This document shows, piece after piece, positions 31,110 to 42,700 of a stretch of DNA of 64,000 nt. Origin of the DNA: Anaeramoeba flamelloides (Eukaryota > Metamonada > Anaeramoebidae); assembly GCA_027625915.1 (NCBI GenBank), contig JANTQA010000070.1, positions 8,685,001 through 8,749,000 of the forward strand, written 5' to 3'. The notes below the pieces were generated by a model. The model saw only the letters and a program-made list of their open reading frames with translations. It did no database searches and was not told the DNA's origin. Made by a program: the position numbers and the translations under genes. Numbering within the stretch: position 1 is the stretch's first letter; every line of letters starts with the position of its first letter.

Positions 31110-33348
31110 AAGTTGTATGTTAGAGAAAGTAAATTCGGTTTTTGTTAGATTATACTTTGGGAATCGAAGGAAAAAAATAAATAAAATAAATTTTCTTGGA
31201 AAAAATGATCTATTTTTGAGTTTGCTTTTTAAGTCGGTTAACTTTATTTTATAATTCGTTTTACAACGTTTTGTAAACAGTTTTTATGGAAAGTCATTTT
31301 CTTTTTTTGAAGAATTTATCATTTTGCTTCTTTTTGACAAACTAAAAGAATCACCTTGAATGAAGGTGATTGTATTTTATCCCAAAATTAATTTTTTTGT
31401 TAAGTGTAAATCACAATACAAAAAATCAGCATTAAAATTTAATAGTAAATGGAAAAAAATTTACCGTACTTTTGAAATTTAAAAACCTAGACATAATATA
31501 AGCAGACTAAAACCTGTCTTATTATTAAATATCTTTTTTAAAAATGAATTATAGATTATAAAAAGTTGATCCATTTTTATTTTGGAAATTTCAAAAGCAA
31601 ACATATTTTTCCAAATTATTGAAAAAAATATAATTTTCTTGAAGAAGAAGAAATTCAACTGTCTGTGAAAGGAGTGTAACAGTGATGTACGTTAAAAATT
31701 AAACCATAAAGTTTTGGAAATTACCCAGTTTTCAAAATCTATTTAATTTCCAAAAAATACAAGAATTATTTTAAAACTTGAAAAAAATATCATTTTTTAT
31801 TGAAATAATAGTTCAAATCGTTTTTTTCTTGTTATTAAACAAAAAATCTGAGAAAAAAAATCAAAAAATTAAATTAAAAATTCTCCCAAAATAATTTTTT
31901 AAAACGGCCTTTAAATTCAACTTTTAACCTAAAGAAATATTTTTTAAATTTAATTATTGTTAACCAATAATTAAAAACACAACCTTAATTATTTTGACAA
32001 GTTATTAATAAAACGCAGATTTTAAAAATCAGTGGGCTTATTGTTATTACTCAAATTTTTAAAATATTTTATTCAAATAAAACCAATACAAATTAATTAT
32101 TCTAATAAAAAAAAAATTATAAAAATACTCAAATAATTTATTTTAATTATATAAATTTATTGTTTATACTCTTAATATTTGAATAAGAATATTGATTAAT
32201 CATTTAAATTTCTTGATATTTCATAAATAATTGGAAATTAAAATAAATCATCATTTTTTTTAGATCTTCAAAGATTCAATGTTTGATTTATTTTTCATGT
32301 ATTTTTAAAATAAAACAAAAACTGAAATGTTATTTGTTCATACAAACTATCTAAATTTACTAAAAAAATTTTTTTTCAATATTTTTCTTTTTTTGAAACT
32401 TCACTTTAAGATTTGAGCTAATAGGTGAATGAAAAAAAAAAAAAAAAAAAAATATTATCTTGTGTTAAGTATCAGGTCACGGTATTTTCATTTCAAAATT
32501 GATTGATCTACAACTTAACAAAATTTTTAGACTTATTAAATAACGATTTCTTTTTTGTTTTCATAAAAAATCATATAAAAACAATACCAAAAATTGAAAT
32601 TCAATAAATTAAAACAGTTATAAAAGAAAAAAAAAAATATTTCAAAATTGAATATTAAAAAAATTAGTTCAAATTATTCCAAAATACATATTAAAGAAAT
32701 AACATATTTTCATTTTTCTTTCACAAATAATGAGACAATTAGAAAACCCCAACATATAAATTTTAAAATTAATTTTACCTAACAAATTATTGAAAAAAAA
32801 AAAAAAAAAAAAATACTAGATAAAATTAAAAACACCTTTGATACAAAAAGATATATTTTCCTTGGAAAAGATTTATGATTTAATAAAATATCAAATAAAT
32901 CAAGTAGATCAAGATTTTGATAAAATAGAATTCGATAAGTTGCATTCAAAAAGAAAAATGAAAAAGGATTTTTTTATTTTTTTAAAAGGAAATCAGTAAT
33001 TTTTTTTTTTTGGATTCATAATTTCACAGAAGAAATACTTACTTTTAATAAAGTAAGAATTATTTTATTTATTCATAAAGTTGGAGATGTATGAATACCC
33101 CATAATTATCTACCAATATCAATTAATAATAATTTCCATTCCAAAAAATATGACTAACCTGAAATAAATATTTGAATATATATATAAATATATATATATA
33201 TACTTATATATACGTACATCCTTGGCATTCAAGAACAACTATTAATTAAATATGATTTAAAATCCACTTTCAAGTCAAGTAAATATTAAAAAATGATTTT
33301 AAACTATTGATAACATATTTATTGTATGATCTATGTAATTAAACCCAA
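31110..33348. other. Gene-poor spacer
   Basis: Upstream of riboflavin kinase. No gene. Contains an inverted copy of the dispersed block (31930-32350) and a TA-rich microsatellite at about 33176-33215 (runs of ATATAT). Confidence 0.4.
31930..32350 (-). repeat. Dispersed repeat block, copy 3 (inverted)
   Basis: Reverse-complement matches to 23720-24200 and 24700-25130, for example AATAATTAAAAACACAACCT and TTTAGATCTTCAAAGATTC. Diverged, non-coding. Confidence 0.4.
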
Positions 33349-33457
33349 TTCCAAAAATTAGAAATGTTTAAAACAGTTTAAAGAATAAAAATAGATCATT
33401 TTACATCTAATTTGGAGATAAAATTGAATTTACGGGAAAATTGGAAAAATGTAGATA

Positions 33458-33734
33458 TTTGTAGATTCTCGACATTTGTAGACAATTTTTTTTTCACAAT
33501 CTGCTTGAAAATGATAAATATTGTTTGAGGGAAGCGAGACACTTCATTTATTATGACTTATTGTTAATCTTGGTTTAAAATGGTTGATATTAGCAAAGCA
33601 AATGTATTTTATTTTTACTTTTCCATTAATTTTTCAATAAATAAATATACTTGGTGGGAATCCAACCTAGGTCAGGTGTTTCCCTAGTACAACTACCGCC
33701 CTGAAAAAATCTACAAATGTCGAAAATCTACAAA
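33458..33734. mobile_element. Small element with TTTGTAGATTYTCGACATTT ends
   Basis: A 25 bp terminal inverted repeat, with one mismatch, bounds 277 bp (33458-33482 and 33710-33734). It is inserted in copy 2 of the TTCCAAAAATTTG family at a point where the other copies are continuous. A tRNA-like segment lies against its right end. Confidence 0.6.
33650..33703 (-). other. tRNA-like (SINE-like) promoter remnant
   Basis: On the minus strand it begins GGGCGGTAGTTGTACTAGGG, resembling a pol III A box. A CACCTGACC segment follows, then GGTTGGATTCCCACC, which is close to the B box GGTTCGANTCC. The spacing is about 20 bases too short for a real tRNA and there is no anticodon arm, so this is not a functional tRNA. 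It could be the head of a tRNA-derived SINE caught in the surrounding element. Confidence 0.4.
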
Positions 33735-34230
33735 AATTATCATCAGCCGAATTTAAAAACCAGTTTGTGATTTTAGTGCCTTTTCTGTTTTGTTTTTATT
33801 CCCCCTTTCCAGTTATGTAATCTGTTTCCTTAGATCTGTATTTTTTTTACTGATTAATAAAAGTTTAATATTGAGTTTGGATAACATAAAAAAAATATAA
33901 GATCTACTGATTGCAGCTAACTTTTGATCAATCAATAAACGTTAGTGAAATTTCAAATAATTTTACAATTTTTTTTACCACTTTCATCATTTGTACAGCA
34001 TATTTTTTTTAAAATTTGGGTAATTTTTTTTTTTTGGATTCAAAATGGTTTCATATAAAAATATCCATATTAATTAAATTAAACATGGTTGAATATTTTG
34101 TTTGGAAAAATAAATAAATTCTGTTTTTTTTTTTTTTTTTTACTTATTTTTAATTTTTGTAGTGTCCAAATTTTTGGAATATTATGCATCTAAGAAATTA
34201 AAAAAATCAAGGAAAATTTAAAAAATAATA

Positions 34231-34432
34231 TACAGTCAGTTTCACTTTTAAGACACAAACTTTCAACGAAATTTAAGGCACAAAAAAAATCTCAAATTAA
34301 AGCACAGAATTCAAATTCTAGTAAAAATAAATTGTTAAAAAAAAAAATTCCCAATTTTGTGCCTTAATTTGAGATTTTTTTGTGCCTTAAATTTCGTTGA
34401 AAGTTTGTGCTTTAAAAGTGAAACTGACTGTA
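34231..34432. mobile_element. CAGTCAGT palindromic MITE, copy 6 (best preserved)
   Basis: TA-flanked, 202 bp, with almost perfect pairing of the two halves: CAGTCAGTTTCACTTTTAAG at the left, CTTTAAAAGTGAAACTGACTG at the right, and TTTGTGCCTTAATTTGAG inside. Probably the youngest copy. It lies 50 bp beyond the end of the TTCCAAAAATTTG element. Confidence 0.8.
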
Positions 34433-35689
34433 ACAAAGATTTATTAGAATTGTTTCAAAGAGACTTATCAACACTTTCTTATTAGGAAGTACGAGTAACT
34501 TGAAAATAAAAACGAAAAAAGCAAAGGCTAAAAATAACCAAAAAGTTTAAAGCAAATAAGATCAAAAAAATAAAAAAAAAATTATTACAACCTAAATATC
34601 GAACCCCAAGTGAAGATTCATGATCAATTATCAAATTATTAAATCAATGAAAATTATTGTCGCTGTTATTTTGGGAATCCAAAATTAAAGATGACATTGT
34701 ATTTTTTTTTTTTTTTTTGATTTTTTACAAATGGTTTCTTATCAATCCTTTTTAAATTTCTTTTCTTTCTTTTTTTTTTTCTTTTTTTAGCTTTCAATTT
34801 TTAAACAAAAAAAAAAAACCTGGGTGTATCTTTCCCTTGAACAATCATGAAATCTAGAATATTAAATTTAAATCCCCTTTGGTGAAAATTTAAGTAAAAT
34901 GACATCTAGAGTGTAATTATACATTTCTCCTATCAATAAACATATCAATTTTTTTCTGATCTTCAATAAAAAAATAGATATTTACATTTTATATACTTTT
35001 ATAAAAAGATTCAAGTTTTAAATTATTTACCCATAGAGTATAAAACGAGTTACAAATAGTGAGATTTCATAAAAATACGATTATTGTGTAAGTTTAACCT
35101 TCTGGTTTTCAGATACAAAAATCTTAATTCAACAGGATCAGATCTTCTGAACATTGGGAATTAACTTAGAGTTATCGAATATCATTTTTCAAAGAATTAT
35201 TCTCCCCAAGTTCCATAAAGTCGTTTGTTTATAAATTTTCCTTGATCCCTTTCATAAAATGAGCTGCTCTATTACCCTTTTAATAAAAATAATCAATTTT
35301 TACTTTCCCCCACGAGTATGAAAAAACAAAATTTAAAATTTCAAGTTAGACAAACATATTATTACAATTAGCATTTCATCCTTTGTTAATCGAGTTTATT
35401 CACGACTTAATCAACATTCCATAACTTAACATTCTTGAGGGTGTTGAATTTATTGTTGTTAATATCACTAGGATTTTTAAAAGTTTCTAGTCTAGAAAAA
35501 AAGGGGTACCTTTGAGTAAAATTTTTAAATGTAGGTGACAATGAATTTTTGTAAAATTTAACTGGCCAATACTTTTTTTGAATAGATAATAACTAATAGT
35601 TTTGAAAACTTTTTAACCAATCTAAAAAAACTCAAATATCGAAAAAAAATAACCGACATAAATATTACGAGTCCGTCAATTACCAGGGG
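34433..35689. other. AT-rich spacer, no gene
   Basis: Homopolymer-rich (T runs near 34710 and 34770, A run near 34808). No coding frame and no recognisable repeat ends were seen. Confidence 0.4.
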
Positions 35690-35880
35690 GTACCGTAAAG
35701 TGCCTAGCTTTTCCAAAATTCAAAAGAATTGAGCAAAATCATTAATTTTTTTCTTTACTTTTGAATTCTGAAAAAACTTACAGCTGGTTTTTTTAATTTG
35801 AGAAATAAAAAGAAAATTTCTTAAATTTTAGATATATTGAAAAAATTAAAAAAAAACTAATCGAAAAACAAACCTAATTT
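35690..35880. repeat. Modular hairpin array, locus 3 (short)
   Basis: Begins at a GC-richer linker (GGGGGTACCGTAAAGTGCCTAG). A type C hairpin follows (CAAAATTCAAAAGAATTGAG ... CTTTTGAATTCTG), then a type D hairpin (TTTAATTTGAGAAATAAAAAG ... AAAATTAAAAAAA). Only two modules are present, so this may be the smallest unit or a remnant. Confidence 0.6.
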
Positions 35881-36735
35881 TTTTTCCAATTCAAAAGAAC
35901 TAATAATTCATTAACAACCCAACTAATAGATTCCTTATTTGAATGATATTTATTAAATTTAACATATTTTTAAAATATATTATTATAAACTGATCTCTTA
36001 GCTGCGAAGAAAAAAGTTTTCTATATTTTTTTCTACTGTTTCAATTTGAAAAAAAATCTGTATAGAACCTTGAAAATTGGATTTTATAACTTAAATTACA
36101 AAATATCTCAAAAAATAAAATTTGATCAAAGTTCTTTTATGAACTACTATTTGTTTAAAAAATAAATGGAACAAAATTTTCATACAACTTTGTCAAAAAA
36201 TTATTTTAATCAATCAATGAACTTTCAATTTTTTATTTCTGAAAAGAGATTTAAATCATTAATTATCTCTTTTCGAATTAGGGAACTCTTTAAATTTATT
36301 TTAATTCTTGAGATGTAATTATTGTGTTGGGAAAGATGAATTAAAATTTTGATCTTTTTATTTTACAATTAACAGTAGTAGTGTTTATTATAATATAAGT
36401 TATTAAAAAGTAAAAAATTAGAAAATATTTAATTTCTTTTTTGGAAAAATATTTTCATGATCTTACCTTAAAATTATCCAAATAATTAAAGTATCTACAA
36501 ATTAATAGTTTCAACCCTCTACTGTGATTCTAATGGCCAAACAAAGCATCTTAAATTTCTAAATCTGCTTCTCCATTTAAAACCCTTGAAGAAATGTTTT
36601 GACAATTAAACAAACAACACTGGAGAAAGAAAGTCGAATTAAGAAAACGAAATAATTTTCTAATTCCAGATTTATTTTTTTTTAAAGTTTACACCTTTTT
36701 GTTCAACCAAAAGAAAAAGTAAATTTGAGGCTTTG
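35881..36735. other. Upstream region of the RCC1-BTB gene
   Basis: AT-rich DNA with no frame. It should contain the promoter of the gene starting at 36736. No motif stands out. Confidence 0.4.
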
Positions 36736-39700
36736 ATGAAATTCTTTTCTTTTACCCCAATCAAATCACCAAAATATGATTTTTTAAACGAGGGTGAACC
36801 ATCAAAAACAACGCTGTGGAAAGAACGAACAAAAATCAACAACGCAAAACAAATTGCATCCATTGGGTGTAGCCAGCCATACTTCTTGGTTTTAAAATCC
36901 ATCAACGAACTCGAGCTCTACTCCTCAACTAAATTACAAATATATGAGCTTGAAAATGAAATTATCATCGACATTAGATCTGGTGGTTATACCTTTTTAA
37001 TATTGACAGAATCGGGTAAGGTTTACTCTTTGGCTAGGTATGGGAAAGTAGGGAAATATGTTGACATTGGATCGGAAATTCCCTTCGAAGATCCAGAAAA
37101 CAGTAGCTTTGATCAAATCAGGATCGTTAATTTTTTTTCAGATAATAATATCTTTGTCAAAGACATTAAAATGGGACTTTGTTCAAACTACTTTCTTTGC
37201 AAGGGTAACAAATTATATGTTAGTGGGAAAAATAATGAAGGTAACTCTCTCGTAAAAACAAACAAAAAAAAAAAACCAAAAAACAATGTTACCAAAAAAC
37301 ACTATTTGTTTTTTTTTAATTTCACCTTGGAAGTTTTGTAATCAAGATCTAATTGCACCCTATGTTTGTTTTTAGGTTAAACGAAAAGGAAAATGAACTA
37401 AATGAACAGCTGCTTTCAAAAAGAGCGGAATTAAATTTTGATAAAGTTTCATCAAAAATGCTTAAAATGGGTGAATTGAACAGTTTGAAGTTCCAATTGA
37501 CAAACTTTGAGTGCTCACTTTTTTCAAACAACTTTAAGAAGAAACATTGTTAGAACAAACAAAAAAACGTTTTCTGAAAAAAAAGTAGAACACCTAACGA
37601 CTTAATTTCTTTACTTAAACATTAACTTTTCACTTTGTTGATTTACAATTGCCATTTCGCAATTAATAAATACAAAATTTTTTTTTCTTCTGTTTACCAA
37701 AATAATGATGGCTGTTGGAAAAAAAAGTTAGACACAAAAAAGTCGGAAATATTTTTCATTTAATCTCCAAAATTTAATCTGGAGAATATTAGTAAAAATG
37801 ATCAAATTTACCTGATTTTTTTAAAAGTTTATAAGAATTCAAATGAGGACTAAACCCTTTTAATAAGCTTGGTGGCTAGTTTAGAATTCTCTTAATTTCA
37901 ATTTCAGGTAGATTGTTATCAAAAAACTCAATATTTAAATTTTAAATCAAATTGAAAAAGAACCCGAAAATGAAGAATTTTCACGATTTTTTATTTTTGT
38001 CATAATAAACATTATTTTATAATAAAGTCTTTGTAGGATTAGTAATCCGAATTTTATATCTACAATTTTGGAAATTTGATCCATAATCTTGATATATAAC
38101 GCTATTTTTGAAAAAATTGATTTTTAAGGGATTAGCGCCAACCAAATATTCGTATATAATCAAAGTATGTTGTAATTGGGGGAAAATGATATTAGTGCTT
38201 CGTAGGTTCAAATGACTCTATAAAATCGATTATAAATATTATTGGACATAAAAATTACATTTTTTACTTATTGATCACAATGAAAATTTCCCCTTTTTTG
38301 GAAATTTTTTTTAATTACTTTTCAAAATCGAAAAATTGAAACTCAAAATAATAGTATTCCCGAATTTAATAAACCAATATTTAGAACTTCCCCAAAAGTA
38401 ACTATTTTTTTCAATTTTTTAATTTCAATAATTTACTCAATAATTATCAACACAAAAACGAAAAGATTGATTAGTTTTGTTTGCTTTTTAAAAAATCAGT
38501 TGTATTTCAAATCCTTTTCCAATATTTGGATTTATACAAAAAATTTCTCAAAATAATCTCTGAAGATAATTATTTAATTTTTTGAAAAAATTGAAATTTT
38601 TTAGCAACTAATCTAAATTTCGAGTCAAATACCCTAAAGATATTTTTCAACTTTAAATTCTTCATATTGATAATTCAACCTTTAAATTTGGCTTGAAATG
38701 TAGACTTTTTCCTCAAATTATTTGAATTTTTTACTAATAAAAGGATCATTTTTAATTGATTGGATCAACAAAATATTACTACTTGACTATTCGATTTTCC
38801 AGAGATTTGGATACAATTAATGTGATTTACCCCCAATAACAACATACTTTAATTATATACGAATTTATCATTTCGCTAATCCCTTAATTTTTCAAGTTTT
38901 TTTGATAAAATTGTGTTTTTTTATTAACGATGATACTTTTTTGGTAGGTGAACAGAGGAAACTTGACAATATATTCGAATAATTTAGTAACGTTCTATTG
39001 GATTTAAAAAAAAAGAAAGGAAGTGATTTTTAGAAGAGAAACATCAATGGAAAATCGAAAATAAACTAAATTCCAAAAATTTGGACACAGTTTAAACAGT
39101 TGAAAGAATGACAATACCACACTTTACATTCAATTTGGAAATAATTTTGATTTTACAAACTATTTCATTTTTTGTCTTTTCTGTTTTCTGTTTTCATTTC
39201 CCTTTTTCCAGTTACGTAATCTCTTTCGTTAGATCTGGATTTATTTTCAATGGTTGATAGAAATTTAGTGTTGAGTTTGTTAAATAGAAAAATCATATAC
39301 AATTGGCCGATGGTATCTTATCATTTGATCGATCAACAATTGTTGGTGAAAATTTCAACAAATTTACCAATAGATTTTTTGTTTGGCTCGTTTTTTTATT
39401 TTTTTGGACATACTGATTGTATTTTTTGGCTTTATATTTTTTTATTTTATTTGGATGAAAATGATTACTTATAAAAACATTAATAAGTAGGTAACTTAAA
39501 TGTGATTTGATATTAAGTTTGGAAAAATATAAAAAGTTGAGTTTTTTTTTTGCCTATTTTTGATTTTGGTGTGTTCAAATTTTTGGAATGGGGTTTACTT
39601 TTTTCAAAATCAAATTAAAAAACAAACAAATGCAAGGATTCACAATGATTTATTAAATGAAATTTGTTGTCTTTTAAAACATTGGGTGTATTGTCATGTT

Positions 39701-42700
39701 TCCTCTGTTCACCTACCAAAAAAGTATCACGGTTAATAAAAAATCACAATTTTATCAAAAAAACTTGAAAAATTAAGAAATCATTTTTGTACATTTGAAG
39801 TTGAAAGAAAAAAATAAAGGTATCTTAGAAAATTTTAATAAACATTAACAAAATGGAGACTGTGTAATGCCGTTTTAAAATGCATATATTCGTCACCAAA
39901 ACATCTTATCGTTAAACTTTTTTCATTTAAAGTTCAGTAATAAAAGATCCTTAATACTTATTCCAAAAATTTTAATTCACTTTTTTTTAGGTTTTTGGTT
40001 TTATTTGATTTTATTTTTTAAAATATCAAAATTTTCTGTGTTTATAATAATTAAAAAGAGAATCATGAATCAAATTTAATTATTAATGGCTATTGAATAC
40101 AAAAAAATAATTTTTTTTTTCAATTTATTATCCTACCAATTCACAATTTTTGAATAATCGAAGCTATTCCCAAAAAAGCCATTCATTTTTTTTACATTTC
40201 ATAAAATAATTCACTTTGTGAGTAATTCTATTCGTAAATTGGAAACTCAAATTAGTTAAATATAAATACAGATTAGAATCAACAACTATTGTTATTTATT
40301 TCAAGATATGTTAATCAAAATATTTCTAAAAAATAAAAAAAAAAAATTTGCACTTTTTTGGAGGAAACTATAAACTGACAATTTCAAAAAAAAAAAAACA
40401 GGCAATATGGTAGGACACCATAATCTGTTTAAACAATCAAATATAGTTCTAAGATTTTCCTTCTATTGGAAATTTTGCCAAGATTAATGTTCTTAGGGAA
40501 ACGAATTTTTCCGATCAAAAAGAAGAAAATAATTTCCAATTTCCACCCTTAAAAAATATCATATAAAATTGAGATCAGAAATTTTATTATCTCTTGATTA
40601 ATGTAATACTATACTAACAAATAACTTGAATTATTATGAAGAATCAATACATAATTATTAAAAATTTTGAATATTTAAATAGTTTTATTCGGATTAAGTT
40701 TAATAAAGATACTTTAAAATAAAATTGCATCGCCTTTTTGGAAATAGCTTTGTTTATTTTTCAAAAAAAGCACTAGATCAGAAAAATAGAGGTTTTGATG
40801 ATATCTATGCTTAATTTACGATAAAGTTACAAAAATCGCGATATTTTAGAAAATCGAGATATTTAATAAAATTTCAATATTCGATATAATCGCGATAATA
40901 TGACAAATCGCGATATTCTATAAAATCGTGATAAATTACAAAATACTGCGATTAAAAAGTAATCGCGGTATAATAGTTGATCGATTTTGGGTTAATTGAG
41001 CAATATTTTTACAAAGAAATTTTTTTTGATCAAAAAATAGATTTTGTGAAAAAAAGTTATTCTTTGAAAAAACAACAAAAAAGATACTTGATCCAATCAA
41101 GGATCAGATCAAAGAGTTATATTGTATTTTCGTTTGGTTTGGCTGACAAACCTATCGATCCTTTTAGATCAACAAACAATAAGAACTAAAGAGAAATAAA
41201 TATTTTTATAGTCAAAACTGGTGTTGTAAATTGTGTTGAATAAAAGAGACTTCTAAAACAACCAACCCTTTATCTGTTCTTTAAAAAAATGTATTCTCTG
41301 GGTGAAAACACTTTTCAATATCCTAGGAAAGCTGAAAGGAGTTAGGATAAGATTTCAAAACCTTCCACAACAACCTATCAGATTATCACCAATTATTAAG
41401 ATTTTTTGGTATAATTTTTTTGTCTTCTTCTTTTTATTCTTCTTTTTTGAGAATCTTTATATTAGACAAAAAACACAACTTAGAGCTTGAGGTTTTTGTT
41501 TGATCGATGACCAATAAGAAGTCAATTGCTCGTTCTTCTTTTTGGTTATTTAACTTGTGGAAGTATGAAACTCCATTTTAAAAAAACACAACTATTTTAT
41601 ATTCAAGTATATTTTTGAAATGGGGTTATTATTTGTTTGATCATAAAATTTTTACAAGATTTTATATTTTCCGTAAAAAAAAATGAAAAGAAAAACTATT
41701 TCATTTCCACTACAAACGAACTCATTCCGTTTATAAAAGTTTTCTGTCTTTCAAAAATTCCAAACACTTGAAGACAATTTACAACCCTTGCAAACACTTT
41801 CTGGCATTTTTAAAGGGGAAAAGTGTTGTTAAAGTCTCAAGGCTTTGTAGTAAGTCAAGATATTTTTTTTAAGGTGATTTCAAAAAAAATAATTTTTCAT
41901 TTTATTGTGATAATGTGGAATATCGCGATTTTATGATTTTTCGTGATAAAATAAGACTAATCGCGATTTTTTTAATTTTATCGAGAATTAATTGTTAATA
42001 TCATGATAATATGTGCTATCATTAAAAGCTCTAATATTCCTTTTTTTTTTTTATTTTAAATAATCTCCTCAAAATTAAAATAAAATATTGCTTTTTCAAT
42101 CTGTATTAATTTCAAAAATCTGTATTTTTATAAAAATAAATAAAATAAAATAAACAGGACAATTGGGTACTGGCACTACACGGGATGCGCAATTACCAAT
42201 TTTATTATGTAATAATGTATCGAGAATATTTAGTTCAAATTTTATGATTGCATTTTATTATATTACAACAGATAATAAATTATTTGTATGTGGTAATAAT
42301 AAATATGGAAAGTTGGGAATTAATAAAAATAATAAATCAAACCAACTGAAAGAAATAAAAAACTTGGGTATTGACCACAATGATATCTTAGACATTCAGA
42401 CTAGCTTTTTCCATTCTGTATTAGTCACAAAGAGTGGGAAAATATATTCATGTGGGTCTGAAGATTTCAATGGAATGGGGAAAGATATATACACATTTAC
42501 AGAAATGCCATTTTTCAAAAACAGGGGTGACAAAATAATTAGAATCAGAGTTGGTGTCACACAAACCCTAGTTTTGAATAACAATAATGAAATCTTTGGT
42601 TTTGGGTTTTCAGAAACCTTTCTGCCAAAATTTCAAAATAATGAAAATAAAAACCAAGAATTATTAATGCCACAAAAACTCAAACTTCCAGAACTATCAA

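Larger units (their letters stand above)
33349..34179 (+). mobile_element. TTCCAAAAATTTG-ended element, copy 2, with nested insertion
   Basis: Left end TTCCAAAAATTAG then AACAGTTTAAAGAATAAAAA. Internal CCTTTCCAGTTATGTAATCT and TTTGATCAATCAATAAACG blocks match 39071-39588. Right end GTGTCCAAATTTTTGGAA. The 277 bp element at 33458-33734 interrupts it; without that it is about 554 bp. Confidence 0.65.

Noticed and set aside
33650-33703. A functional tRNA gene
   Set aside because: Too short by about 20 bases, with no anticodon arm and no good acceptor stem pairing; kept only as a tRNA-like remnant.
39250-39474. 74-codon frame inside the 518 bp element, considered as a transposase remnant
   Set aside because: Hydrophobic and aromatic-rich, without any acidic catalytic motif; a similar stretch in the other copies is conserved only as DNA.
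40977-41490. Two short plus-strand frames in the RCC1-BTB intron as host or transposon genes
   Set aside because: Composition is that of the surrounding non-coding DNA, with no motif; the second frame ends in a run of Phe from a T tract.
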